Part shown: positions 32,290 through 44,328 of the stretch, one piece after another
Layout: the number at the start of each line of letters is the position of its first letter
How positions within the stretch are numbered: the first letter of the stretch is position 1
NCBI RefSeq assembly: GCF_021462225.1
Contig: NC_061806.1
Span: forward strand, 4,770,734-4,834,733
DNA length: 64,000 nucleotides
Direction: 5' to 3'
Source: Girardinichthys multiradiatus
Taxonomy: Eukaryota; Chordata; Actinopteri; Cyprinodontiformes; Goodeidae
Position numbers and translations under genes: made by a program
The notes under the pieces: model-generated
What the model was told of the DNA's origin: nothing
What the model saw: the letters and a program-made list of their open reading frames with translations, nothing else
Databases searched by the model: none

Positions 32290-32654
32290 ATGATATTGAA
32301 AATGGTATTGAATTTTTTTCTTAGTATCAGTATTGAGTTTGACATTTTAGTTTCATTACAACTGCCCACATAGATGTGGCCTCCTACATTCCAGGAACCA
32401 AGGCTCAACCACCATGCTACCAGCCAGCCCTAAATCTGGACAGTGCCTCATCTGCCTTAATGTATGTCTTGCTCTGGTCTTTCTTAATAAAGGAGGTGAG
32501 CGAACCAGGACATACTTATCTAACTAAACTGACAGGTAATGCCAGGGAGAACATTAATCAGAGGCCCATGGCAACCCTGGAGGAGATGCATAAATCCACA
32601 CCTCCTGTGGGAGACTCTGTCAATCTATCGGACCTGTACTGCACAATTTTGTCC

Positions 32655-32965
32655 TTTATGGAAGAGTGGTGAGAAGAAAGCCATTGTTGAAAGAAACCCA
32701 AAAGATGTCTCATAAGAGCAAAATTATATTATCTGGCCTATATGCAGGTGCGGTGGAAAATGAACATCACTATCTCCATCATGATTGCACCAACACCATG
32801 TATGATGTGTTTCTTCAGCAGAGAGAGGAAAGCTGATCAGACTTGATAGGAAAACTAATTGAGCTAAATACAGGGCTTCTCAGATGCTGCAAAAGACTTG
32901 AGACTGGGGCAGAGGTTCATCTTCCAGCAGGATGGCAACCCTAAACCTGAACCAAATGAGTGAAT
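32655..32965 (+). mobile_element. Tc1 transposase fragment, decayed
   Basis: Resembles the catalytic middle of a fish Tc1 gene: GAAGAAAGCCATTGTTGAAA, then TTCTTCAGCAGAGAGAGG, then GCAAAAGACTTGAGACTGGG. TTCCAGCAGGATGGCAACCC still reads FQQDGNP, the second catalytic Asp block. Deletions and stops break the frame. No inverted repeats remain. Confidence 0.55.
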
Positions 32966-33299
32966 TACCTCCTTAGCATGCAGTCATGTTCTACGGGGTC
33001 TTGCTAAAATTAATTATTTGATTCAGGGGTGCCGAAACAGAGACAGATCTAAAACTTGACCCTCACAAACTAGAGACTGACATCTCTGTTTTAAATCAAA
33101 ACATTCAAATGTTAGAATGTTCAAATTAAAGTTTAAAATACCTGCCAATTCTTGAAAGTTGATGTTTAATTTGTAGCTCTAATGACATGTTGACAATTTG
33201 TGCCATGTAGCAGTTTGAAGCTACAAAATCCTAAAGCAGTTTTCATTGCCTGTTCCCACTCTTCTTTTATACCTGGTAGACAAGGATTCACCAATTAAC

Positions 33300-33362
33300 C
33301 GAGCCACCTTAACTGGCTCCCCTCAATGTGGAGGAGCAGCGGCTCTACTCTGAGCCCCTCCA
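33300..33362 (-). mobile_element. Scrap of RTE LINE
   Basis: About 60 bases on the minus strand match the EELGVEPLLLHIERSQL coding stretch of the RTE copy at about 31976-32030. This is an isolated fragment. Confidence 0.6.
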
Positions 33363-34685
33363 GACAGAGACACCCAGAAGGCCGGGTACTTCACACTACC
33401 GCTGGGCTGTAGGCCGAAACAACAGTCAGAGACCTGTGTGAGTCAACTTACACATTCTTCAGTGAGCCATCTTACTATATCATTTATCATGTGTTGATGT
33501 CATTAAGCCCAACACTTAACATGTGGCTTTGAAACAGAATAACAACGATTCTTCACTTCATCTGTCAGAATTTTTATTAAAGTTTTCATCTACTCAAATT
33601 TGTACATTGGAACATCTTTGGGCTGGTCTTTACAGGATAATTGAATTTGGTTCAATAAATGTCCTTTGTGCACATTTACTGACTCAGTGCACAATAGTAG
33701 CTAGTTCATAAAACTCAATAGAGTCCCCTTCCCACAAATAACCCTTCATACCACATGGTGATTGCTGTTTTATGAGTTATTTTTTCATATCATTGTCAGT
33801 CACTCACTCTTCAAACAGCCTTTCTCTGTCTGAGCACAAATGGCAGGTACCATGTTTTCCTGCCGCCTGATGTAACTTGTTTTTCCCACACACCTTCCGA
33901 CCACTCGAATGCACAGTGCGGGGAGTGTCAAAGTGCACTTCGTCTATGTTCATATTCATTTCTCCCTGATTAGGTCTTTCTCGTGTCTGATTACTCCCAG
34001 ACAGGGCACTGCATCTGCTCATTTTGGAATACATCATAAACAATTTACACATCATTAGTTTTGTTTTGATCATATTTGTTTGACGAAATGTCTTCCTGCA
34101 TGGTGAGTGCCGGGGTTATTTACCCCATTTAGAGTCCCAAGGAACTCCATACAGGGAGTGCTCTGCTGCATTATGTGATTAATTGTCATGGGTTTCAACA
34201 GAACTTTAAATGGAACTAAACAAGAGAGGGGTAAATGTATTCTGTCTGTCGGGAATGACTATCTGAGCTGTTCTGTTGATTTTTTTTTTAATTAATCTTT
34301 GCTACTGAGAGGGCAGTTAGTGTACCATCAAAAGGTAATTCATGTTACTTCTTTTGTATTTAGTTTATTATGGAATGACAGACACTGTGTAGAGAATATA
34401 CATTTGTGCGGCACTGAGATGAGACCTGAGTTTTTGCAGTGTGGAATGCCTTGCAGGTAATATAAACTTGAATAAATGTAGAGAAACAAAAAAGTCAAAC
34501 TACATTCAATTTTAAATTCCACTTGTGATTGTTTTTTTTTTTTATTGCCAATTACCAGGTAAATTATTATTGTTTCAGTGAAACCGTCATCTGTTAGGAC
34601 CCCAGCCATGGATGAACATGGACTCTAAACTATACATCATTAAAGCCCAGTATGAATCCCTGCACCTTTCAAAATCACACTATTC
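33363..34685. other. No gene recognised
   Basis: One 89-codon minus frame (34073-33804) has a Cys/His pair (CHLC) but no known domain. Another (34609-34340) is low in information. Poly-T runs lie at 34271 and 34532. Confidence 0.4.
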
Positions 34686-35465
34686 AATTAAATTCAGTTT
34701 ATTTATATAGCGCCAATTCACAACACGTTGTCTCAAGGCACTTCACAAAATTCAGGTACATACATTCCAATTAATCCTAACCATTGAACAGTGCAGTCAG
34801 ATTCAGTTATTTATTCAAATTGGATAAAAGGTTTTTCTATCTAAGAAAACCCAGCAGGTTGCATCGAGTCAGTGACTTGCAGCATTCACTCCTCCTGGAT
34901 GAGCATGTAGAGACAGTGGAGAGTCACAGGTGTTGACTTTGCAGCAGTCCCTCATACTGAGCATGTAGCGACAGTGGAGAGGAAAAACTCCCTTTTAACC
35001 GGAAGAAACCTCCAGCAGTACCAAGCTTGTGAGCGGCCATCTGCCATGACCGACTGGGGGTTTGAGAGAACAGAGCAGAGACACAAAAAGAACACAGAAG
35101 CACTGATTCAGAAGTACTTTCTATGGGAAAAGTAAATGTTAGTGGATGTAGCTCCTTTAGTCGTTTCATCTAGAAAGAAAGAACAGATAAACTCTGAGCC
35201 AGTTTTCATGATTAGAGTCTGAAAGAGAGCACATATAATTAGTTACAGTAAAAGCTCAGTCAGTAGCTATGTCTAGGGGAGAGACAGGGTTAAACACTGA
35301 AAGACAGGGCCATGTGGATCATCGGTAGAATGTGAGCATTATGTTGTTGCCAGCAGAAGCTTCGACGATGCCTCTCTCCAGGACGGTGTCACAGGTAGAC
35401 ACAGAGTCAGGCCAGGTGTAGCTTTTAGGAAGACAAAAGAGAGAGAACATAAAGTTAAAAGCTGA
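34686..35465 (-). mobile_element. LINE 3' UTR tail, 5'-truncated
   Basis: Minus-oriented copy whose 3' end (TTTATTTATATAGCGCCAAT on the plus strand) is at the left. Positions 34862-35100 match 4880-5150 inverted, and 35104-35465 match 1-400. This ties the three segments to one LINE family. Confidence 0.75.
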
Positions 35466-36354
35466 AACTAGAATTGCAAGCCAGTTCCAGGCCTCTCCCA
35501 GCAACTCCGCCCCCTGCCCCGCCTCTCCCAGAATACCACGTCACATGACCCGCCAACCCAGCACGCTATCATCATTTAATATGACCACATTTTCCAAAGG
35601 GTCAGGTCAGATCTTGGTTGCAGAAACACTCAGACCTCACAGGCTTAGCGGCACGCAGCGCAAATGCACTAAACCCAGCGGCAAACACAGCACAAACCGC
35701 GTCCTGTCTGACAGGCCCTTAAGGGATATAAGCACGGAGGAAGAAGGCGAGGGCAAAGACGCGCTGCCAAGAAAGATACTGAACATGAAGCAGTCAAAAA
35801 TTCAAATTAAATTGTATACAAACACTGGGCCAACATAATAATACAATAGTCTTTAATTAAAACATTAATAAACATTTGCTAGTTACAATAACTCCACAAA
35901 ACTCAGTTCTTTGTAGCCAAATTTCTAAACTCAAACCTATTTACTAACCTTATTGCTAACATTACAAAGATCACATTTAGTTTTGCAATCTGTAAAAACA
36001 ATATTCAAGATCAAGATTCTTTTGTATTGCTAAAATGCTTGTATTAAATGCAACCTCAAACCTCACATATATACATTAAAAAAATCAAGTAATTGAAGCT
36101 GAAAATGCATTAATCACTTAATAAAGGTGATGTTTTAATCTTATTGAAGTTGAGGCAATAACATTTTAAAAAACTAATTGAATTTTTTCCTTGCATTTTC
36201 TCTTTCATATATATCTTAAGTTGCTATACAAACACAAAAATTGTTATTCGATTAATCATCAGAACAATAGATAGAATACTCGATTACTAAAATAATTGTT
36301 CACAACAGCCCTAAATTCAACATTTTATTTTTATTTCACTCGATTATTTCCCTG
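35466..36354. other. No gene recognised; CpG-richer start, then AT-rich
   Basis: 35480-35770 has more CpG and short GC-rich runs and an open plus frame (35545-35838) without known motifs. 35840-36350 is AT-rich. Confidence 0.4.
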
Positions 36355-37785
36355 TCGCACTCACTCCCATTATGATGAAGTGCTTTGAGAGGCAGGGGAA
36401 GAACCACTTCATCTCCTAACTCCCCCCCCACCCCTTTACTTGATCTACTCAAGAGTGTTTACCGCTCCATAGAGAATCCTGCTTCCTCCACACCCACCTG
36501 AACCTGGAACATCTGGAGAAGAATAATACCCATGTGCGAATGTTTCTGGACTTCAGGTCAGCATTCAACACAATCGTCCCCTAGAACCTGGTGAGCAAAC
36601 TGGCCCCACTTGGAGTCAACACCCCTCTGTACAACTGGCTGCTGGATTTCCTCACAGACAGATCCCAGTCTGTAAGGGTTGGCAAAAACACCTCCAACGT
36701 CATCTTTCTCAGCACCGGCTCCCCCCAGGGCTGTGTGCTAAGCCCACTGCTCTTCACCCCGATGACCCAGGACTGCCGTGCCAGTTCAGAACCAACCATA
36801 TCATTAAGTATGCAGATGACATGACATTGGTGGGTCTCATCGGGGACAACAACGAACTGGCCTATAGAGAGGAGGTGAAACACATCTGGTGGACTGGTGT
36901 GAAACAAACAATCTAATCCTGAATGTTAACAAAATGAAAGTGATTGTTGTTGATTTCAGGAAAAATGAACCAAGTCACAACCCCACCTCATCAATGACGC
37001 TGCAGTGGAGTGGGTCAGCAGCATCAAATTACTGTTCACATAAAAAAATCTGTGGGTCCAGATCACGGACACCTTGACCTGGCTCCTCCATACCTCTGCT
37101 CTTGTGAAGAGAGCACAGCAGCGTCTACATTTCTTGGGATGGAGGAGAAGAGCAAACCTCTCCCCTCCCACCTTCACAGCCTTCTACAGAAGGACAATAG
37201 AGAGCATACTGACCAGCTGCATCTTTGTCTGGTGTGGGGCCTGCAATGCCTCAGACAGGAAATGTGTGGAAAGAGTGGTGAGGAGAAAAAAAAATCATTG
37301 GGAGAGAGCTTCTTTACATCCATGACACTGCTCGCAAACACTGCCTGACCAGGGCTCAGACAATTACAAAAGACTCCTCCCACCTCCCTGCTGCCCTCTT
37401 GTCAAAAAGATACAGCAGCTTCAAATGTATAACCAGATTCTGCAATAGTTTCATCTTCCACATCATAAGACTGATAAAATCCCAATAATTCCTCCTCCCA
37501 TACATACACTAGTCACTTTACATGGTCACTGTGAACTGTGTAACAATTCATCCAGCTGCTACAGATACCTGCACTATTCATATTGCCCTACATATACTTT
37601 TCTCTCTGTACATAATTTTCTGACCTATTCATTATTTGCCGCATTCCTTCCCGTAGTTGCATTTGTTTATATTTATATTGTCGTGGTTTTGCTTGTTTTC
37701 CTGGGTTTTTATTGGGAGCCTAGCAACAAAATCTCGCTCAAATGTACATTATGAATTTGCAGTTGAATGACAATAAAAGTTGAAA
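36355..37785 (+). mobile_element. Rex1-type LINE, 5'-truncated
   Basis: RT palm to 3' UTR on the plus strand in four frames. It ends with AATGACAATAAAAGTTGAAA at about 37767-37786, the kind of short A-rich end seen in Rex1 copies. Confidence 0.8.
36365..37400 (+). pseudogene. Rex1-type LINE reverse transcriptase fragment
   Basis: Consecutive pieces: a MKCFER-like start (36370), FRSAFNTIVP-like catalytic motif A (about 36555), [20 protein letters not shown] and [13 protein letters not shown] (36591-36760), YADD at 36809-36820, CETNNLILNVNKMKV (36895 on), then SILTSCIFVWCGACNASDRK (about 37200). Stops and shifts separate them. The YADD box and the ordering are typical of Rex1/CR1-type RT. It could be the 3' counterpart of the 5'-only endonuclease copies at 22660 and 61190, but no overlap exists to prove it. 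Confidence 0.8.
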
Positions 37786-37977
37786 AAAGCCTAAAGTCTA
37801 ATTCTTATTTTGACAGTGAACAGAGCATTTTATGCGAATTTCATAAAATCACTATGCCTCATAATTTTCAAAATAACCTCAATTAACCATGTATATAACT
37901 GCAATGATATGCACTGTGTAACTCACTACGTTGCTGGGGACCTGACTGCGCCCAAGTCTGTAAGGCTGCCAGAAGTA

Positions 37978-39230
37978 CATGGGTTGGACAATGAAACTGA
38001 AACACTTGTCATTTTATTGTGGGAGGTTTCATGGCTAAATTGGACCAGCCTGGTAGCCAGTCTTCATTGATTGCACAATGCACCAGTAAGAGCAGAGTGT
38101 GAAGGTTCAATTAACAGGGTAAGAGCACAGTTTTGCTCAAAATATTGAAATGCACACATACCAGAGTTCAAAAGAGGACAAATTGTTGGTGCACGTCTTG
38201 CTGGTGCATCTGTGACCAAGGCAGCAAGTCTTTGTGATGTATCAAGAGCCACGGTGTCCAGGGTAATGTCAGCATACCACCAAGAAGGACAAACCACATC
38301 CAACAGGATTAACTGTGGACGCAAGAGGAAGCTGTCTGAAAGGGATGTTTGGGTGCTAACACAGATTGTATCCAAAAAACATAAAACCACGGCTGCCCAA
38401 ATCATGGCAGAATTAAATGTGCACCTCAACTCTCCGGTTTCCACCAGAACTGTCCGTCGGGAGCTCCACAGGGTCAATATACACGACCGGGCTGCTATAG
38501 CCAAACCTTTGGTCACTCATGCCAATGCCAAATGTTGGTTTCAATGGTGCAAGGAGCGCAAATCTTGGGCTGTGGGCAATGTGAAACATGTATTGTTCTC
38601 TGATGAGTCCACCTTTACTGTTTTCACCACATCCGGGAGAGTTACGGTGTGGAGAAGCCCCAAAGAAGCGTACCACCCAGACTGTTGCATGCCCAGAGTG
38701 AAGCATGGGGGTGGATCAGTGATGGTTTGGGCTGCTATATCATGGCATTCCCTTGGCCCAATACTCGTGCTAGATGGGCGTGTCACTGCCGAGGACTACC
38801 GAACCATTCTTGAGGACCATGTGCATCCAATGGTTCAAACATTGTATCCTGAAGGCGGAGCCGTGTATCAGGATGACAATGCACCAATACACACAGCAAG
38901 ACTGGTGAAAGATTGATTTGATGAACATGAAAGTGAAGTTGAACATCTCCCATGGCCTGCACAGTCACCAGATCTAAATATTTTTGAGCCACTTTGGGGT
39001 GTTTTGGAGGAGCGTGTCAGGAAACTTTTTCCTCCACCAGTATCACGTAGTGACCTGGCCACTATCCTGCAAGAAGAATGACTTAAAACCCCTCTGACCA
39101 CTGTGCAGGACTTGTATATGTCATTCCCAAGACGAATTGACACTATTGGCCGCAAAAGGAGGCCCTACACCATACTAATAAATTATTGTGGCCTAAAACC
39201 AGGTGTTTCAGTTTCATTGTCCAACTCCTG
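37978..39230 (+). mobile_element. Tc1-like element E
   Basis: Left end CATGGGTTGGACAATGAAAC (one change from element D) after TA 37976-37977. Right end ...CATTGTCCAACTCCTG before TA 39231-39232. Same family as element D. The transposase runs on the plus strand. Confidence 0.9.
38160..39175 (+). pseudogene. Tc1 transposase of element E
   Basis: Open from about 38167 to TGA at 38914-38916, then in the same frame to a second TGA at about 39079. Helix-turn-helix: ASVTKAASLCDVSRATVSRV. Basic linker: NRINCGRKRKLSERD. Second binding part: SPVSTRTVRRELHRVNI. Catalytic: VLFSDESTFTV (Asp), HGGGSVMVWAAISW, YQDDNAPIHTARLVKD (Asp), stop, then LPWPAQSPDLNIFEPLWG (Glu). All three catalytic residues are present. 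The first stop falls between the second Asp and the Glu. No ATG is seen at the start of the open frame. Confidence 0.87.
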
Positions 39231-39232
39231 TA

Positions 39233-41870
39233 GGTTCAGCTATGGAGCCTGTGTGTGAATGAGACACCATATTCAAAATGTTTGTATCGCGCGTCTCGAC
39301 CGGAGATAGTGGTTCTGAACACTACGAGTGCAATACACATTTTGGCCACTAGTGTAATTTTGGTGGCGCTTTTTCTTCTGCGAGCGGCAGACCAGATGCT
39401 TTTTGCAGAATCCAGGGGTTTCCAGGGGTGCTTCATTAAAAATGTCTAAAATATTCTCAGTTAACTCTGTCTATCTGCAATAATATGCATTGTTTGTAAT
39501 GTCCCAGATGTAATGGGTTTCATAAAACAATTTGTTTGATTAACTGGCAGCATTGCATCTGAAACTTGTGTGAGAAAAAAAAACAATTAAAGAAGACAGT
39601 AACATCTGAGTTCGAACCCTGAATCTAAGGGGTGGAAGTTGGAGAGCTTAACCGCTGCACTTTAACAGTACAGAAATTCCTTAAAAATACATAGTTTGTC
39701 AAAGAAATTACCAAAATAGTCTCAAGTAAACCTATGTATATCTACAATAATATATTATATTTATAACGTCCCTAAATGTAATGGTCTTTGAATACAAAAA
39801 TTAAAAGGCTTTGTTTATACATTAACAACCTATAATGAACCGAATTTTAATTTTCATTAAAAATCAATTTTTCATCAAACAATTTCCAAAATATTCTTAG
39901 ATCACCGTGACTATAAAAGGAACAATATAACTGTTTATTCAAGTGCCTAAATTAATTACCGTTTCAACCCAAAATTGTAAAAAAAAAAACTAAAAACTAA
40001 AAATCGTCATTTCCATACACAGATAGCAAAAGGTCATTGAAACAACATTGGTATTGCGTCATTCATTTTGGTTGAATTAACAATCTTTCTCGTTATGTTC
40101 ATTGTTGAAAAACCTGTTAATCTTTCATCGATCTGCTCATTGAAACATCAGATTGACAGGAATTGTCAACATTGAAACAATGTTGAATTTTCAACTCCTT
40201 ATTAACATTGAATCAACATGCAAACAGCATAATTTCACACTATTTCTTTACAGCCTATTCTATAGTAGTTAGTATGCCTTATATAAACCAAAAATCACTA
40301 GTTGAAATGCAGGTTCACACAGATTACTGCAGAGTATACTAAAACATTACTGGCATATCTTCAGTGGAACCCCGTTAGAACATTGGCAATGAAAAAGGTT
40401 GAAATAAGCAACAGGTTTAATGCTGCAAGTGTGTAAACAGCCCTGTTACTAGGCTTTAATGAATACTCTCAAAACAGTCATTCCTTATTTAGGCTTTTAT
40501 TTCAAAGTTTAATTTAACAACATACTTTAAAGGTACAAACACTGTAATCTTGTACATAAATGTCCAAAACAATGGCATAAGAACAAATAAGTAAGACATA
40601 CAATGGAGCAGCCTTAACAGTTTATAGAGAAAGATATTTACAGAGGTTAAGTAATATTAAAATTGCATCCAAATCAGAACATGTTTTTGAATCTCTAAAT
40701 GTAATGAAAACATTTCATATTTAATTTTTTGATGCAAATGGATGCAAACATTTAGATAAGATGCTGCCAATCATTAATTTTCATTTCTCACTTTCCTTTT
40801 TATGCCATCTTTTCGTTCAAATGTAAGGCCACATTTGAAAATAATGTATTATCTGAAGATCGTATGGGCCACAGGTGTACATCATATTGTACCATCTGTC
40901 ATCACTCAAAAAAAAAAAAACAGCTAATTCGTCTTGTAGTGAAACAAAACGCAAAAAATTAATGTCTCAAGACTAAAGATGACTCAAATAAGCATGTAAT
41001 TAGAATATCATATTACTGTTCAATTAAATAGCAGATAATATCCTAGGGCTGATAGATTTTACCCTTCAAAAACATTTGAAAGGTAAAGAGTCAATTTAAA
41101 TTTATATTGACACCGAGTGGAAGAAACATCTGTGTTCTATAAGGCAAGAATTTTATCTCAGAGCTAATGGCTAGTAACAAAAAACAACACACAAGTTAAA
41201 CAACTTTTTAACTAAAGATGGATGTATTATTTAGTTTCATGCTGCTTTTTCAAATCTGGACACTGTATTCATTTTAAATTTGAGGCTAGCCATTAGCTTC
41301 ACAACAAAAACATACATATACATTACATTTCTCATATTGGACAGAGAGCTGACCATGTAGCTTTCAGCTCAAGGGGTCATTAGTGTTTATGACTTTGGGG
41401 CTAGGGGTTATACTCTTGACTCCCAGGCCAAGAGAAGCAACGGCAGTCTCTCTGCAACCGGGACAAGAGGCAGAAGGAAAGGTAAATTAGGCCGGCCAGT
41501 AGCCGCTCAGAGTATGGAGCTAAATAAGTGACAGCTTACATCGACACTGAAAAAGAGATTTGGCATTGTAAAATCAGACATTTAAAAAGCAAACATTGTC
41601 ATTGAAATAAAATGTAACTATAAAATAAACACTTACACTGATAATCTTAAGCTGATTCTCTCTTTTTATGCTGCAGTTTTCTTTTCTTCAATGGGAGACG
41701 TTTTCAGTGTAGCTGCAGAGTTCTTTAAGCTACGATGTCACTGCGAGCTGGCACTGTTTTGGGGTGTCAGGGGCGGGGTAAACCGAAAGCTTCTTCAGGG
41801 CCTTCAGGTTTTACTGATTTCCTCTAGGGTATCTTTTTCAATCTCAATATAAGCTGTAACTGATTTAGCT
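39233..41870. other. No gene; AT-rich with diverged repeats
   Basis: Contains three diverged copies of an AAAATATTCTCAG...-type block (39450, 39713, 39889) and an AACATTG/CAATGTTG-rich stretch at 40030-40220. No coding or RNA gene recognised. Confidence 0.5.
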
Positions 41871-43055
41871 CTACACCTGTCCAACTGCTCGTTAACGCAA
41901 ATTTATAATCAGCCAATCACATGGCAGCAACTCAATGCATTTAGGCATGTAGACATGGTCAAGATGATCTACTGCAGTTCAAACCGAGCATAAGAATGGG
42001 GAAGAAAGGTGATTTAAGTGACTTTGAACGTGGCATGGTTGTTGGTGCCAGACGGCTGGTCTGACTATTTCAGAAACTGCTGATCTACTGGGAATTTTCA
42101 CGCACTACCATCTCTAGGGTTTACAGAGAATGGTCTGAAAAAGAGAAAATATCCAGTGAGTGGCAGTTCTGAAAGCACAAATGCCTTGTTGATGCCAGAG
42201 GTCAGAGGACAATGGCCAGACTGGTTTGAGCTGATAGAAAGGCAACAACTCAAATAACCACTCGTTACAACCAAGGCATGTAGAAGAGCATCTCTTAATG
42301 CACAACACGTCGAACCTTGAGGTGGATGGGCTACAGCAGCGGAAGACCACACTGGATGCCATTACTGTCAGCTAAGAACAGGAAACTGAGGCTACAATTC
42401 GCACAGGCTCACCAAAATTGGACAATAGAAGATTGGAACAACGTTGCCTGGTCTGATGAGTCTCAATTTCTGCTGTGACATTCGGATGGTAGAGTCAGAA
42501 TTTGGCGTCAACAACATGAAAGCATGGATCCATCCTGCCTTGTATCAACAGTTCAGGCTGGTGGTGGTGGTGTAATGATGTGGGGGATATTTTCTTGGCA
42601 CACATTGGGCCCCTTAGTACCAATTGAGCATTGTGCCACAGCCAACCTGAGTATTGTTGCTGTCCATGTCCATCCCTTTATGACCACAGTGTACCCATAT
42701 TCTGATGGTTACTTCCAGCAGGATAACGCGCCATGTCTTAAAGCACGAATCATCTGAGACTGGTTTCTTGAACATGACAATGAGTTCACTCAAATGGCCT
42801 CCACAGTCACCAGATCTCAATCCAATAGAGCACCTTTGGGATGTGGTGGAACGGGAGATTCGCATCATGGGATGTGCAGCCGACAAATCTGCAGCATCTG
42901 TGTGATGCTATCATGTCAATATGGACCAAACTCTCCGAGGAATGTTTCCAGTACCTTGTTGAATCTATGCCACGAAGGATTAAGGCAGTTCTGAAGGCAA
43001 AAGGGGGTCCAACCCGGTACTAGCAAGGTGTGCCTAATAAAGTGGCCGGTGAGTG
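41871..43055 (+). mobile_element. Tc1-like element F, left end lost
   Basis: The right end AATAAAGTGGCCGGTGAGTG (43036-43055) is followed by TA. On the left only the inner terminal sequence (ACACCTGTCCAACTGCTCG) remains; the outer bases are replaced by unrelated sequence. Confidence 0.8.
41999..43023 (+). pseudogene. Tc1 transposase of element F, many stops
   Basis: The ATG at 41999 begins MGKKGDLSDFERGMVVGARR, then a TGA. Later pieces: AHQNWTIEDWNNVAWSDESQF (first Asp, about 42415-42470), AGGGGVMMWGIFSWHTLGPL (42555 on), YFQQDNAPCLKARII (second Asp, about 42712), then a stop, [20 protein letters not shown] (Glu, about 42810), and MPRRIKAVLKAKGGPTRY ending at the TAG at 43021-43023. At least seven stops and some shifts. 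The catalytic triad is still readable, so loss is by nonsense and not by active-site change. It is an old copy. Confidence 0.85.
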
Positions 43056-44328
43056 TATATCGGAGTGGGTGGAGATGGCATGACAGCAGGGCAGTATGTC
43101 TTCACAGAGAGCAAGGGGAAAGCGGGACAATGCTATGCCTTTTCTAGGGTGCCACTGTACAACTGGCCTACAGGACTACAGCAAATTCTGGCATGATACA
43201 GGTGTACTGCTGTGAATATGCACTGTCCTGGTAAATAAATAAATTTGAATACTAACGAGTCTAGGCAGCCGGAACTGTCAAAGTCTTCTACTCAATATCA
43301 GCAACACAAATTATAAGTCACCCAACCAAAGCGACTACAGTGAAATATTTGTTAGTATTGTCAAATTTGGTGTTGTGATTTTTTGAACAGGGGAAAGATT
43401 GTAATGCAGTGCTGTAAATTACCTTTACATAGAATTCAATGACAATGTAGTCTGTTACAGTCAGTTAAGCTTCTGTTGAGAAACATTGTGAGGGGAGGTG
43501 GGCTATACAAAGTTGTTCAAAATGACAGCTTTTGTTACGACCCAGCTTCCAGGGTGATTTTAACCAAACTTTTGAAACTTGTTTTTAAGTTTAAAGTACT
43601 CTGGAGAGTGGCAAATTCAAATGGTCATATCCTCTTCAATTCTTTTTCTATTTCCACATATTTGACATCATTGGAAAGCTTAGACTCCACTCTTTCAGGG
43701 TCTGTACATAACCCAAAACAACCCCAGGTAGACTTGTGCATGGTTTTGCCACGGCCTGTTTGTGTGAGACACCACTAATACACATAGAGAAATGACAGGA
43801 AATGAAGTTGGCTTCCTCTGTAGGATTGACCCAGAGGGTACCAGACCATATACAACGTGATAAGACATGGGGTTTTACTGATTAGACTCGTCTGCTGCTA
43901 CAGGAATGGCCAACAAGAGCTGCTGTAGTCACTAGAAAGGCCCCTTTGTTTTTGGTAAATGATAAATACAAAATTATAAAGGGGGAGGAGAAAAAGAAAA
44001 TCAAAAAATCAATTTGACGTTCAATATTTATTTGATTTTTTGCCCAGACATATGCACTGGACCAGTGGTTCCCAAAGTGGAGGTTGGGACCTACAGGGGG
44101 TTTGCGAGGCACCAAGTTGGGGTCTGGAGATTATTTCAAGATACACAATTTCTTAAATAATGATTAGGCTTTATTTATTTAATTTGTAATTTAATACAGT
44201 ATATAGAAGTAAATTACATCTAGTAACAATACATACAACTAAACTATGTATTACTAAACCAGATTTTAAATGTTTGTGCCAAAAAATAAGTGTAAAACTA
44301 ACAGATTTTCTTTCTTTGCTGTCCGTCT
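43056..44328. other. No gene; possible hAT terminus at 44063
   Basis: At about 44063 CAGTGGTTCCCAAAGTGGAG resembles the inverted end of hAT-type elements, but no partner end was found. The rest is unassigned. Confidence 0.35.

Noticed and set aside
33804..34073. Exon of an unknown gene on the minus strand
   Set aside because: 89 open codons but no domain and no convincing pair of splice sites; cannot be distinguished from chance.
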